From Saccharopolyspora kobensis (GTDB taxonomy: Bacteria; Actinomycetota; Actinomycetes; Mycobacteriales; Pseudonocardiaceae): a stretch of 64,000 bases of DNA. Under the pieces are notes generated by a model. It did no database searches and was not told the DNA's origin. It saw only the letters and a program-made list of their open reading frames with translations. Positions 27,592 through 37,830 of the stretch are shown in pieces. The translations under genes and the position numbers were made by a program. Within the stretch, counting starts at the first letter, position 1. Each line of letters begins with the position of its first letter. The stretch is taken from assembly GCF_900108315.1 (NCBI RefSeq), contig NZ_FNVB01000004.1:806001-870000 (forward strand). The letters run 5' to 3'.

Positions 27592-27637
27592 CGCAATTTC
27601 AATGGAAATTGCACGTCTGATTTCCATTGAAATTGCG
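27592..27637. repeat. AT-rich double-palindrome hairpin, copy 1
   Basis: A perfect 18-bp stem (arms 27592-27609 and 27620-27637) with the ten-base loop TGCACGTCTG, starting right after the aroE TGA. Each arm is itself nearly palindromic (AATTTCAATGGAAATT). It matches copy 2 at 36947 except for one arm position that changes on both sides and keeps pairing. It may act as a terminator, though A/T-only arms are odd in this genome. Confidence 0.85.
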
Positions 27638-27726
27638 CAGTTCCGGACGCACCGCCGGTGTGTCGGGTGCCCGACGCGCCGACACCGCCCGCGAGTTCCG
27701 ATGTCCGACTTCCGTTGGAGTCGCGT

Positions 27727-27769
27727 ACGACGACGGCCCCTCCGCTCGATGCGGAGGGGCCGTCGTCGT
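27727..27769 (-). terminator. Terminator downstream of ptsH
   Basis: A perfect 19-bp GC-rich stem (core ACGACGGCCCCTCCGC) with the five-base loop TCGAT, ending 13 bases beyond the ptsH stop on the minus strand. It can stop the PTS transcript and any read-through from aroE. Confidence 0.85.
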
Positions 27770-27781
27770 CGGGGTGGGACC

Positions 27782-28054
27782 TCAGTTGGCGTTGTCCAGG
27801 TCGGTGGCGACCAGCTGGGCGATGTGGTCCAGCGCCGCTTCGGCGCCCTCGCCTGCGGCCTCCAGCACGACCTCGTCGCCGAAGGCCGCGCCCAAGGTCA
27901 TCAGGCCCAGGATGCTGCCCGCCTCCACCGGCTTGGTGTCGTCCTTGCGGATCGTGATCTTCACCGGCTGCGCCGCGGCGGCCTTCGCCACCAGGGCCGC
28001 GGGCCGGGCGTGCAGGCCGACCTTGCTGGCCACGGTGACCCGTCGCTCGAACAT
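27782..28054 (-). CDS. ptsH: Phosphocarrier protein HPr
   Basis: A 90-residue HPr that passes phosphate from enzyme I to the sugar-specific EIIA. The active-site histidine is in VGLHARPAALV near residue 15. The usual regulatory-serine region reads AGSILGLMTLGA. ATG 28054 has GGAG six bases upstream; a longer frame to 28183 is not credible. It is the last gene of a minus-strand set: GntR regulator, EIIC, HPr. Enzyme I is not in the window. Confidence 0.95.
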   Translation of the reverse strand: MFERRVTVASKVGLHARPAALVAKAAAAQPVKITIRKDDTKPVEAGSILGLMTLGAAFGDEVVLEAAGEGAEAALDHIAQLVATDLDNAN

Positions 28055-28100
28055 TGAGCTCTCCGTTCGTCGGGGGAAATCGGGAAAACGGTTGCCGGGG

Positions 28101-29363
28101 TCAGTTCTTCTCGGGGCCCGACTTGGCCTTCCCCTCGGCATTATCCGTGCTGGTCTCGGCCGTGTCGTTGTCGTCATCCTCACGGCCCGGAGTGCGCAGG
28201 TTCCACTTCGTGATCACGAACCGGAACACGAAGTAGTAGATGACCGCGTAGCCGAGGCCGATCGGGATCAGCCACAGCGAGTTGGTCGAGATGCCGAAGT
28301 TCAGCACGTAGTCGATGGCGCCCGCGGAGAAGCCGAACCCGGAGTGGATGTCCAGGAAGTTGACCAGCATGTGCGCGCTGCCGGTGAGCACCGCGTGCAC
28401 CAGCAGCAGCGGCCAGGCCACGAAGATGAACGAGAACTCCAGCGGCTCGGTGATGCCCGTGAGGAACGCGGTCAGCGCGGTCGAGAGCATCACGCCGCCG
28501 ACGATCTTGCGCTGCGACGGCTTGGCGCACTGCCAGATGGCCAGCGCGGCGGCGGGCAGGGCGAACATGAAGATCGGGAAGAAACCGGTCATGAAGGTGC
28601 CCGCGGTGGGGTCACCGGCGAAGAAGCGGGAGATGTCGCCCTTCTCGCCGTGGTAGTCGCCGAAGAGGAACCAGACCACGTTGTTCGGGATGTGGTGCAG
28701 GCCGAACGGCAGCAGGAGCCGGTTGACCACGCCGTAGATGCCGCCGCCGATCACCGCGTTCTGGGTGACGGCGTTGCTGAAGGCGGTCAGCCCGGCGTCG
28801 AAGATCGGGTAGAGCAGGCCGAGGACGACGCCGATGAGCAGCGTGGCCACCGCGGTGACGATCGGCACGAACCGGCGACCGCCGAAGAAGCCCAGGTAGG
28901 CGGGCAGCTTGATGCGGTGGTACTTCTGCCACAGCACGGCCGCCACGATGCCGGCGATGATGCCGCCGAGCACGCCGTAGGGGCCCTTGTTGTAGACCGT
29001 GCCGTCCTCGGTCCCGGTGATCTTCCACATCACCCCGGCCAGCACCAGGTAGCCGACCGCCGCGGACAGCGCGGTGGACCCGTCGGCCTTCTTCGCGAAG
29101 CCGATCGCGACACCGATCGCGAACAGGATCGGCAGGTTGTCGAACAGCACACCACCCGCGGCACCGACCACGTCGGCGACCGGCAGCAGCCAGGACAGCG
29201 CGCCGCCGAGCCCGTCGGCGCCGAGCAGGTCGTCCTGGCCAAGGCGCATCAGTAGCGCGGCGGCGGGTAGGACGGCGATGGGCAGCATGAGGCTCCGGCC
29301 CAGCCGCTGCAGCTGAGCGAGCCCCTTCTTGTTGCCCTTCGCCGCTGGGGCGCTGGCACTCAT
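28101..29363 (-). CDS. PTS EIIC permease, glucose/N-acetylglucosamine family
   Basis: A 420-residue permease subunit with about ten membrane spans, starting at ATG 29363 five bases after AGGAGG. Conserved features are SLMLPIAVLPAAALLMRLG at the start, LGFFGGRRFVPI, LPFGLHHIPNN and ITEPLEFSF. This set is typical of the glucose/GlcNAc EIIC family; linkage to a DasR-like regulator favours N-acetylglucosamine (NagE-like), which is inference. The EIIB and EIIA domains are separate genes on the other strand. The C-terminal tail is acidic and cytoplasmic. Confidence 0.9.
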   Translation of the reverse strand: MSASAPAAKGNKKGLAQLQRLGRSLMLPIAVLPAAALLMRLGQDDLLGADGLGGALSWLLPVADVVGAAGGVLFDNLPILFAIGVAIGFAKKADGSTALSAAVGYLVLAGVMWKITGTEDGTVYNKGPYGVLGGIIAGIVAAVLWQKYHRIKLPAYLGFFGGRRFVPIVTAVATLLIGVVLGLLYPIFDAGLTAFSNAVTQNAVIGGGIYGVVNRLLLPFGLHHIPNNVVWFLFGDYHGEKGDISRFFAGDPTAGTFMTGFFPIFMFALPAAALAIWQCAKPSQRKIVGGVMLSTALTAFLTGITEPLEFSFIFVAWPLLLVHAVLTGSAHMLVNFLDIHSGFGFSAGAIDYVLNFGISTNSLWLIPIGLGYAVIYYFVFRFVITKWNLRTPGREDDDNDTAETSTDNAEGKAKSGPEKN

Positions 29364-29415
29364 CGTTACCTCCTGTGTCGTGGACACCGAGTCTTCGGGG
29401 GATCCGGCTCGAGGA

Positions 29416-30216
29416 TCAGGTGGGCCGGATGGTCGGGCGGTGCTGGCCGGAACCGCTCGGGTCGCGGTCCAGCTGCATGGTGACCTGGTACAGATCGCCG
29501 CGGTACCAGGAAGTCATGTCCTCGATCGGGCGGCCCTGCGCGGTGGCGATCCGGCGGAACACCAGGACCGGGCTGCCGGGGCGCACCCCGAGCAGCCGGG
29601 CCGTGTCGGCGTCGGCGCCTTCGGCCAGCACGGTCTGGGTGCCGGTCTCCAGCTGCACGCCGTAGCGGCGGTCCAGCAGGGTGTACATCGAGTCGGTCAG
29701 GTCCTGGTGGAGGAGGCCGGGCAGCAGCCCGGCGTGGTACCAGCCGCGCTCCACCGCCATCGGGGCTCCGTCGGCCTTGCGCAGCCGGTGGAGCCAGTAC
29801 GCGGTCCCGCGGGGAGCGAGACCGAGCGCTTCGGCGGTGTCCTCGGGCGGGATCGCCTCGGCGGCCTCCAGCAGCACGGTCTCCGGGTGCATGCCGCGGC
29901 GGAGCATGTCCTCGGTGAACGAGGCGAGGTGCAGCTGGGAGTCCACTCGGGGCCGGGTGGTGAAGGTGCCCTTGCCGCGCACCCGCACCAGCAGTCCTTC
30001 GGCGACCAGCTGACCGACGGCTTCGCGCACGGTCAGCCGCGAGACGCCGTAGCGGACCGCGAGTTCGCGCTCGGAGGGAACGGGTGAGCCGGGGAGCAGC
30101 TCCTCGCTCGCCAGCGTGCGCAGGATCTCCCGCAGCTGGGCGTGCTTGGGCATCGGGCCGTCGCGCAGCACACCTTCAGCGCGTCGACTCTCGTCTGCGG
30201 TTCCCCGCGCGGCCAC
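29416..30216 (-). CDS. GntR/HutC-family regulator, DasR-like
   Basis: A 266-residue protein from GTG 30216, four bases after GGAGG. The winged HTH spans about residues 25-90 (PSERELAVRYGVSRLTVREAV, GKGTFTTRP). A UTRA ligand domain follows from about residue 95 (LASFTEDMLRRGMHPETVLL). This layout and the phrases match DasR, which senses GlcN-6-P and represses PTS and chitin genes. It stands first in a minus-strand set with EIIC and HPr, divergent from EIIB-EIIA, with a dre-like site in the gap. An internal ATG at 30153 is an alternative start. Confidence 0.85.
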   Translation of the reverse strand: MAARGTADESRRAEGVLRDGPMPKHAQLREILRTLASEELLPGSPVPSERELAVRYGVSRLTVREAVGQLVAEGLLVRVRGKGTFTTRPRVDSQLHLASFTEDMLRRGMHPETVLLEAAEAIPPEDTAEALGLAPRGTAYWLHRLRKADGAPMAVERGWYHAGLLPGLLHQDLTDSMYTLLDRRYGVQLETGTQTVLAEGADADTARLLGVRPGSPVLVFRRIATAQGRPIEDMTSWYRGDLYQVTMQLDRDPSGSGQHRPTIRPT

Positions 30217-30343
30217 GTTGCCTCCACCGGTCCTGCTGCTCCGCCGCCCGGCGCCTTGTGGACGCCGGTCACCGGGTTGAACATTGGCGGATCACCGCCG
30301 CGTTCGCCCGGTGCTGTTGACCGACCGCACCGAGTTGGTACTG

Positions 30344-30359
30344 TCCGGTCTAAACCAGT
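30344..30359 (+). promoter_or_regulatory. DasR-type operator (dre-like)
   Basis: TCCGGTCTAAACCAGT matches the Streptomyces dre consensus ACTGGTCTAGACCACT at 12 of 16 positions and keeps its symmetric GGTCTnnACC core. It sits in the 280-base divergent region between the regulator gene and the EIIB-EIIA genes, where it could control both directions. Confidence 0.65.
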
Positions 30360-30496
30360 CGGTTGCGAACAATGCGCCGTCATGCGATCGGGTGTCAAGG
30401 CGGCTTCGATTTCGTTGCCGCATCGACACCGAGTGGCGCAAGATCGTCGCGACGCGGTCGCTCCGCGTCGTTGGTACGGGAGGAAGGGAGCACGCG

Positions 30497-30733
30497 GTGG
30501 CTCAGGACAAGGCCGCGGCGATCCTGGCCGCGCTCGGCGGCGGGGACAACGTGGTGGAGATCGAGCCGTGCATCACGCGGCTTCGCTGCGAGGTCGAGGA
30601 CGGCTCGTTGATCGACGAGGCGGCGCTGAAGGCGGCCGGCGCGCACGGCGTCATGAAGCAGGGCACGGTCGTGCAGGTCGTGGTGGGCCCGGAGGCGGAC
30701 ACCCTGGCCGAGGACATCGAGGACCTGCGGTGA
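30497..30733 (+). CDS. PTS EIIB domain protein, glucose/GlcNAc type
   Basis: A 78-residue stand-alone EIIB that carries phosphate on the cysteine of EPCITRLR (about residue 24), the family hallmark. It starts at GTG 30497 behind GGGAG. The C-terminus (VQVVVGPEADTLAEDI) is typical. It works with the EIIC encoded on the opposite strand. Its TGA overlaps the GTG of the EIIA gene (GTGA), so the two are coupled. The split EIIB/EIIC arrangement is usual in actinobacteria. Confidence 0.92.
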   Translation: MAQDKAAAILAALGGGDNVVEIEPCITRLRCEVEDGSLIDEAALKAAGAHGVMKQGTVVQVVVGPEADTLAEDIEDLR

Positions 30734-31185
30734 GCGTCGAGGTCGGCAGCCCGGTGGCCGGCCTGGCCACCGCGCTCGGCGAGGTGCCGGACCCGGTGTT
30801 CTCGCAGGCCATGGTCGGGCCGGGGATGGCGATCAAGCCGTCCGGCGGGCGGGCCGACGCCGTCGCGCCGATCGCGGGCGCGGTGATGACGCTGCACCCG
30901 CACGCGTTCGTGATCGCTTCGTCCGGTGGCACCGCGGTCCTGGTGCACCTGGGCATCGACACGGTCAAGCTCAAGGGCGAGGGCTTCGAGCTGCACGTGG
31001 CCAAGGGCGACGTGGTCGAGGCGGGCCAGCGCATCGTCAGCTGGGACCCGACCGAGGTGGAGTCGCACGGCTACTCGTCGATCTGCCCGGTGATCGCCCT
31101 GGAGGTGGCGCCCGAGGCGTTGGCGGACCTCCGCGAGGACGGCCAGGTCGCCACCGGCGACGTCCTCTTCACGGTCTCCGCCTGA
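30730..31185 (+). CDS. crr: PTS EIIA, glucose-type (Crr)
   Basis: A 151-residue EIIA-Glc domain. Both conserved histidine motifs are present: ITLHPHAF-like MTLHPHAFVIASSGG and VLVHLGIDTVKLKG, the second holding the phosphorylated His. It accepts phosphate from HPr and passes it to EIIB; it may also regulate other carriers. GTG 30730 overlaps the EIIB stop by four bases. A terminator follows 24 bases after its stop. Confidence 0.94.
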   Translation: MSVEVGSPVAGLATALGEVPDPVFSQAMVGPGMAIKPSGGRADAVAPIAGAVMTLHPHAFVIASSGGTAVLVHLGIDTVKLKGEGFELHVAKGDVVEAGQRIVSWDPTEVESHGYSSICPVIALEVAPEALADLREDGQVATGDVLFTVSA

Positions 31186-31208
31186 AAACTCCCCGATCGG
31201 GGCACGGA

Positions 31209-31254
31209 CGAAGGGCACCGCCGACCGGCACCACCCGGTCAGCGGTGCCCTTCG
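31209..31254 (+). terminator. Terminator of EIIB-EIIA (GAAGGGCAC family)
   Basis: A 13-bp perfect outer stem (CGAAGGGCACCGC against GCGGTGCCCTTCG) encloses an inner 6-bp stem (GACCGG/CCGGTC). The outer stem is shared with the terminators at 46810, 46950 and 56694. Confidence 0.85.
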
Positions 31255-31259
31255 CCATC

Positions 31260-31297
31260 GAAACCCCAGGTGGTGGTCGATTTCGCGAGAAGTCGAC
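31260..31297. repeat. GGTCGATTTCGC palindromic repeat, copy 1
   Basis: GAAACC at 31260, then the near-palindrome GTCGATTTCGCGAGAAGTC at 31276. The same order and spacing occur at 41639-41675. It lies directly after the EIIA terminator, in the gap before the prepilin peptidase gene. Confidence 0.55.
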
Positions 31298-31435
31298 GTT
31301 CACCCGGGTGATGGGCGGTTTCGTGCGGAGCTGGCACTGCGCCCCCCCGCTCGGAGCCGGTGGTGGGGTCCCGACATGCGGGTGTTCGGCGTCGTGGTGC
31401 CGGGGTGGGGCGGGCCGCGGGGTGATCGTGGCCGC

Positions 31436-32047
31436 ATGGTTGTCGCGATCGGGATCTTCGGGGGCGTTGTCGGGTTCGGTGCCGGGTGGTTCGGGCGGTG
31501 GGTGCTCGGGGTTGTTCGGCGAGGTGTGGTGGCGCCCCGGTGGTGGTGCGAGGTGGGCGTCGGAGTCCTGTGGGCCGCGGTGGCGGTGCGGATCGCCGGT
31601 GGGATGCCCTGGTGGTGGGCGGGCGTTCCGCTCGTGGTCGGGTGGGGCGGCGTGCTGCTGTCGGTGTGCGACATCCGCGCCTACCGGCTGCCGGACGTGT
31701 TCACGTTGCCCGCTTACCCGGTGGTGTTGGCGCTGGTCGGCGTCGCGTCGGTGCACCGGCCCGGGGTGTGGGCCGGTGCGATCGGTGGCGGGGTGCTCTT
31801 CGGCGGGGTCTACCTGCTGGTGCGGGTGGTGCGGCCGGAGGCGATGGGGCCGGGCGATGTGAAGCTGGCCGGGAGCCTGGGGCTGGTGGTGGGCGCGGTG
31901 TCCATCGGGGCGGTGCCGGCCGTGATCGCCGCGGCGGCGCTCGGCACGCTGGTCGCGGCTTCGCGGTGGGGGCGCGGGGCGATTCCGCACGGGCCGGCCG
32001 CGCTCGTTCCCGCGTGGCTGGTCACCGCGTTCGCGCCGTGGCCGTGA
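31436..32047 (+). CDS. A24-family prepilin peptidase-like protein
   Basis: A 203-residue membrane protein from ATG 31436; an ATG at 31376 would add 20 non-hydrophobic residues. Both aspartates of the type IV prepilin peptidase site are visible: the first in [12 protein letters not shown] and the second in the GxGD motif [13 protein letters not shown]. Six or so hydrophobic segments surround them. It lacks the N-terminal methylase domain, like the Rv2551c protein that precedes aroC in mycobacteria. No pilin genes are in view, so its substrate is unknown. Confidence 0.85.
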   Translation: MVVAIGIFGGVVGFGAGWFGRWVLGVVRRGVVAPRWWCEVGVGVLWAAVAVRIAGGMPWWWAGVPLVVGWGGVLLSVCDIRAYRLPDVFTLPAYPVVLALVGVASVHRPGVWAGAIGGGVLFGGVYLLVRVVRPEAMGPGDVKLAGSLGLVVGAVSIGAVPAVIAAAALGTLVAASRWGRGAIPHGPAALVPAWLVTAFAPWP

Positions 32048-32100
32048 ACTGGGCACCCGGCCGGGTTCACCGGCGACCGAACGTGGCAGGATCTACAGGT

Positions 32101-33305
32101 GTGCTGCGCTGGATGACCGCTGGAGAATCGCATGGCCCCGCCCTGGTGGCGGTGTTGGAAGGCATGGTGGCCGGAGTCGAGGTGACCTCGACCGACATCG
32201 CGACCCAGTTGGAGCGCCGCAAGCTGGGGTTCGGCCGGAGCCCGCGGATGAACTTCGAGGCCGACGAGCTGGAGATCATCGGCGGTGTCCGCCACGGGCG
32301 CACCCAGGGCGGCCCGATCGCGGTCCGCATCGGCAACACCGAGTGGCCCAAGTGGGAGCAGGTGATGGCCGCCGACCCGGTCGACGAGGACGTGCTGGCC
32401 TCGCTGGCCCGCAACGCGCCGCTGACCCGCCCGCGGCCCGGTCACGCCGACCTCGCCGGGATGCAGAAGTACGGCTTCGACGAGGCCCGCCCGGTGCTGG
32501 AGCGCGCCAGCGCCCGCGAGACCGCGGCCCGCGTCGCCGTCGGCACGGTGGCCCGCCAGTTCTTGAAGCAGCTGCTCGGCGTGGAGATCGTCAGCCACGT
32601 GGTCAGCCTGGGCGGCGTGGACGCCGAGCACGACGTGCTGCCCGGCCCGGACGACCTGGCCGCGATCGACGAGAACCCGGTGCGGGCCTTCGGCGACGCC
32701 GCGACCGAGCGGATGATGGCCGAGGTCGACGCGGCCAAGAAGGACGGCGACACGCTCGGCGGCGTGGTCGAGGTGATCGCCTACGGGCTGCCGCCGGGCA
32801 TCGGCTCGCACGTGCACTGGGACCGCAAGCTCGACGCCCGGTTGGCCGGTGCGCTGATGAGCATCCAGGCGATCAAGGGCGTGGAGATCGGCGAGGGCTT
32901 CGCCAACGCGCACCGCCGGGGCAGCGCCGCGCACGACGAGATCTACCCCGACGAGGGCGCGAAGTGGGTGCACCGCGGCAGCAACCGGGCCGGTGGCCTG
33001 GAGGGCGGCATCACCAACGGCGAGCCGCTGATCGTGCGCGCCGCCAAGAAGCCGATCTCCAGCCTGCCGCGCGCACTGGCCACTGTGGACGTGGTGACCG
33101 GTGAGCCCGCGCAGGCGATGCACCAGCGCTCGGACATCACCGCGGTGCCGCGCGCGGCGGTGGTCGCCGAGACGATGGTCGCGCTGGTGCTGGCCGAGGC
33201 CGCGCTGGAGAAGTTCGGCGGCGACTCGCTGCCGGAGACCCGGCGCAACGTCGAGGGCTACCTGACCGGTCTGCGCGAGCGCGCCGAGAAGCGGCAGGCG
33301 CGGTG

Positions 33306-33306
<1 letters not shown>
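32101..33306 (+). CDS. aroC: Chorismate synthase
   Basis: A 401-residue enzyme converting EPSP to chorismate with reduced FMN. Family signatures are [18 protein letters not shown] near the N-terminus, [26 protein letters not shown], and [15 protein letters not shown] near the end. GTG 32101 follows a CAGGAT -10-like sequence eight bases upstream, so the message may be nearly leaderless. Its TGA overlaps the aroK ATG by one base. It begins the four-gene run aroC-aroK-aroB-aroQ. Confidence 0.96.
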
Positions 33307-35430
<2,124 letters not shown>

Positions 35431-35454
35431 GCGCGCCCGGTTCTGGGGGAGGGC

Positions 35455-36924
35455 GTGGTGCGGGGATCGTGGCGCTGGGCGGCGGGGCTGGTCTGCGTGC
35501 CGCTGCTGGCCGGTTGCACGCAGGTGTCGGGCACGCCCGGCGCTCAGCCGAGCGTCGAATCGCGGGCCCAGCCGGGCCGGTTGCCCATCGACCTGGAGGT
35601 CGGTGGGGAGCGCGCCAGCGGCGGCGTGGTGGTCTCGGGCGGCATGCCCGCGCCGTACAACTACGGGCCGACCGTGCTGGCCGACGGCGGGCAGTACCGG
35701 GTGTGGTGGTGCAGCCAGCTGCCGGGGATCGGCCCGCCCGGTGACGACGTCCTGCACGCCGCTTCGGGCAGTCCTGACGGGCCGTTCACCGATTCCGGCG
35801 GGGCGCCCGCGGTGCCGGTCTTCTCCGGGCAGCCGGGCGGTTTCGACGGCATGCACACCTGCGATCCGTCCGTGCTGAAGGTGGCCGACCGCTACTACCT
35901 GTACTACACCGGTGCGGCGGGCGACGATCACGCGCACGGCAATTCCATCGGCGTGGCCAGCAGCGCCGACGGGCGGTCCTGGCGGCGGGAGGCCGGCGGC
36001 GCGCCGATCGTCCGGCCGTCCGGCGAGGTGCACCGGGAGAACGCCTACGGTGCCGGGCAGCCCTCCGCGCTGTACCTGGACGGCTGGTTCTACCTGATGT
36101 TCACCGACACCACGGCCTCCGGAGCAGGCTGGAACGGCGCCGGGCAGTTCGTGCTCCGGGCGCGCGATCCGGAGTTCCGCTCGCAGCTGGAGGCGTTGAC
36201 CGGGGAGGGGTTCCGGCCGGCCGGTGGCGCGCGAGCCCGTTCGGTGGTGGACGCCTTCAGCGCGGACTGGATGTGGGCGCCCGCGCTGGACGCGTTCGCG
36301 ATCGCCCACCAGACCGCGGACGGCACGTCGGTCACCTTCTGGGACCGCGACTTCACCTCCCATCCCTACCCGCCGGTGCTGATCCCCGGCCCGTGGCAGG
36401 AGGGGCCGGGCCTGGTGCGCCGTCCCGACGGCACCGCTCCGGTGTCCACTTCGGACCCGTGCGGCACGGTTCCGCTGGACGTCCTGCGGGCCACCGCGCT
36501 GCTGCCCGCGCCGACCGACATCCGCCACTTCGGCATCGACGCAACCGGTTTCGAGGGGTGCGCCACGCCGGAGCAGGCGGCCGTGGTGCTCGACGGTTTC
36601 GCCGTGCCGTCACCGGCGCGCACCGTCGACGTGGTGCACGACGGGCAGCGCGTCCGGGTGGAGCGCCGCTCGGTGGCGGAGCTGCTGGTCACCGGTGTGC
36701 TCGACCGGCGGGTGTCCGCAGTGGACGAACTGCCGGTGGTCGGCACCATCGGGACCGGGGCCGAGGCGTTGCGCGCGCCGAGCGGCGAGGTCGCGCTGCT
36801 GGACGACGAAGGTCGACTGTGGACGGTCGCGCCCGAGGTGGCGGCGGCCAACGAATCACCGGTCACCGACGTCTCGCAACCGGAGTGGGACTCCCGCCCG
36901 CGCGGCGGCGACCTCCGCCGCTGA
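35455..36924 (+). CDS. Secreted lipoprotein with a beta-propeller (GH43/xylosidase-like) domain
   Basis: The 489-residue protein has a lipoprotein signal peptide with lipobox LLAGC, so Cys22 is the likely lipidated residue. The main domain (about 50-310) has repeated blade-like stretches: YNYGPTVLADGGQYRVWW, CDPSVLKVADRYYLYYTG, PSALYLDGWFYLMFTD and WAPALDAFAIAHQ. These resemble five-bladed glycoside hydrolases acting on arabinan or xylan; I cannot assign the three catalytic acids. The C-terminal 150 residues are a separate repeat-like domain (VVGTIGTGAEALRAPSGE). It is not part of the aro pathway, only adjacent. Confidence 0.7.
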   Translation: MVRGSWRWAAGLVCVPLLAGCTQVSGTPGAQPSVESRAQPGRLPIDLEVGGERASGGVVVSGGMPAPYNYGPTVLADGGQYRVWWCSQLPGIGPPGDDVLHAASGSPDGPFTDSGGAPAVPVFSGQPGGFDGMHTCDPSVLKVADRYYLYYTGAAGDDHAHGNSIGVASSADGRSWRREAGGAPIVRPSGEVHRENAYGAGQPSALYLDGWFYLMFTDTTASGAGWNGAGQFVLRARDPEFRSQLEALTGEGFRPAGGARARSVVDAFSADWMWAPALDAFAIAHQTADGTSVTFWDRDFTSHPYPPVLIPGPWQEGPGLVRRPDGTAPVSTSDPCGTVPLDVLRATALLPAPTDIRHFGIDATGFEGCATPEQAAVVLDGFAVPSPARTVDVVHDGQRVRVERRSVAELLVTGVLDRRVSAVDELPVVGTIGTGAEALRAPSGEVALLDDEGRLWTVAPEVAAANESPVTDVSQPEWDSRPRGGDLRR

Positions 36925-36946
36925 GCCCGCCGCCGTCGTCCGGAGT

Positions 36947-36990
36947 GCAATTTCAATTGAAATTTGACGTGTGATTTCAATTGAAATTGC
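36947..36990. repeat. AT-rich double-palindrome hairpin, copy 2
   Basis: A perfect 17-bp stem (36947-36963 with 36974-36990) and the ten-base loop TTGACGTGTG. Each arm contains the full palindrome ATTTCAATTGAAAT. It lies 22 bases after the stop of the lipoprotein gene, matching the placement of copy 1 after aroE. Confidence 0.85.
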
Positions 36991-37169
36991 GTTGTCGTCG
37001 GACGTGCGCCGGTGTGTCGGGGGTTCGGGGTGGTTTCGGGTAGTGACGGTTTGCCTCGTTTGGGCGGTGTGTTCGGTTCTACTCGGTGGTTGAGAAGTTT
37101 TGGTCGCAACCTTTTCTCGTGCCGGGCGTCTACTGATCGGCAAGACGGGGGCAAGGAAGGGTGAGAAGG

Positions 37170-37829
37170 ATGAATCGGGCGAAGTTCCTCGCGGTTGCGG
37201 TGGCGGCGCTGGCGGTCGGGCTGACCGCGTGCAGCCCTGGCGGATCCGGCGAGCAAAACACGGTGAACAACGCCCAGCCCCCGGTCGTCCAGGACGATTC
37301 CGGTGGCAGCGCGGTGGATTCGCCGGCGAGCGACGAGACTCGGGACGAGACGCCCTCGTCGACCGTCGCCGCGTCGCCGGACGAGCCGGTCGGCGATCCG
37401 CTGTGCAAGGCCGCCGACCTCGCGCTGTCCTTCGGCGAGGGCGACGGCGCCACCGGTGGCCGCTACACGCCGCTGATCTTCACCAACACCAGCTCGCACA
37501 ACTGCGTCATCCAGGGCTTCCCGGGGGTGTCCTACGTCGGCGGGGCCGACGGGCACCAGATCGGTGCGGACGCGTACCGGGACGGCAAGAAGGGCGGCGC
37601 GGTCAACATGGCACCCGGCGACAAGGCCTCGGCCATGATCAAGTTCACCACGGTGGAGAACTACGACCCCGACGAGTGCCGCATGGAGGTCGCCAAGGGC
37701 CTGCGGATCTACCCGCCGCAGGAGACCGCCTCGCTGTTCATCCCGTTCGACTTCGAGGAACACGGCTGCGCCAACCCGGAGAAGTCCCAGCTCAGCGTGC
37801 AGACCATCCAGGCGGGCGTCTCGCAGTAG
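37170..37829 (+). CDS. DUF4232 lipoprotein
   Basis: A 219-residue protein starting at ATG 37170 with GGAAGG upstream; a GTG at 37161 is too close to that site. The signal peptide ends in a lipobox-like LTAC (Cys21). A low-complexity Ser/Asp/Pro linker leads to a DUF4232 domain from about residue 85 (PLCKAADLALSFGEGDGATG, NCVIQGFPGVSYVGG, APGDKASAMIKF), with paired cysteines. DUF4232 is a secreted beta-sandwich of unknown function common in actinobacteria. It converges with the AraC-type gene, leaving one base between them. Confidence 0.85.
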   Translation: MNRAKFLAVAVAALAVGLTACSPGGSGEQNTVNNAQPPVVQDDSGGSAVDSPASDETRDETPSSTVAASPDEPVGDPLCKAADLALSFGEGDGATGGRYTPLIFTNTSSHNCVIQGFPGVSYVGGADGHQIGADAYRDGKKGGAVNMAPGDKASAMIKFTTVENYDPDECRMEVAKGLRIYPPQETASLFIPFDFEEHGCANPEKSQLSVQTIQAGVSQ

Positions 37830-37830
37830 T

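Noticed and set aside
27727-27769. Link between the ptsH terminator (GGAGGGGCCGTC) and the GGAGGGGCCGTC block of repeat copies A and B
   Set aside because: The shared 12 bases are part of a simple GC-rich stem here, and none of the other repeat blocks is present.
28055-29415. Additional DasR-type operators before EIIC or ptsH
   Set aside because: No sequence with the GGTCTnnACC core occurs in these short gaps; only the site at 30344 is convincing.
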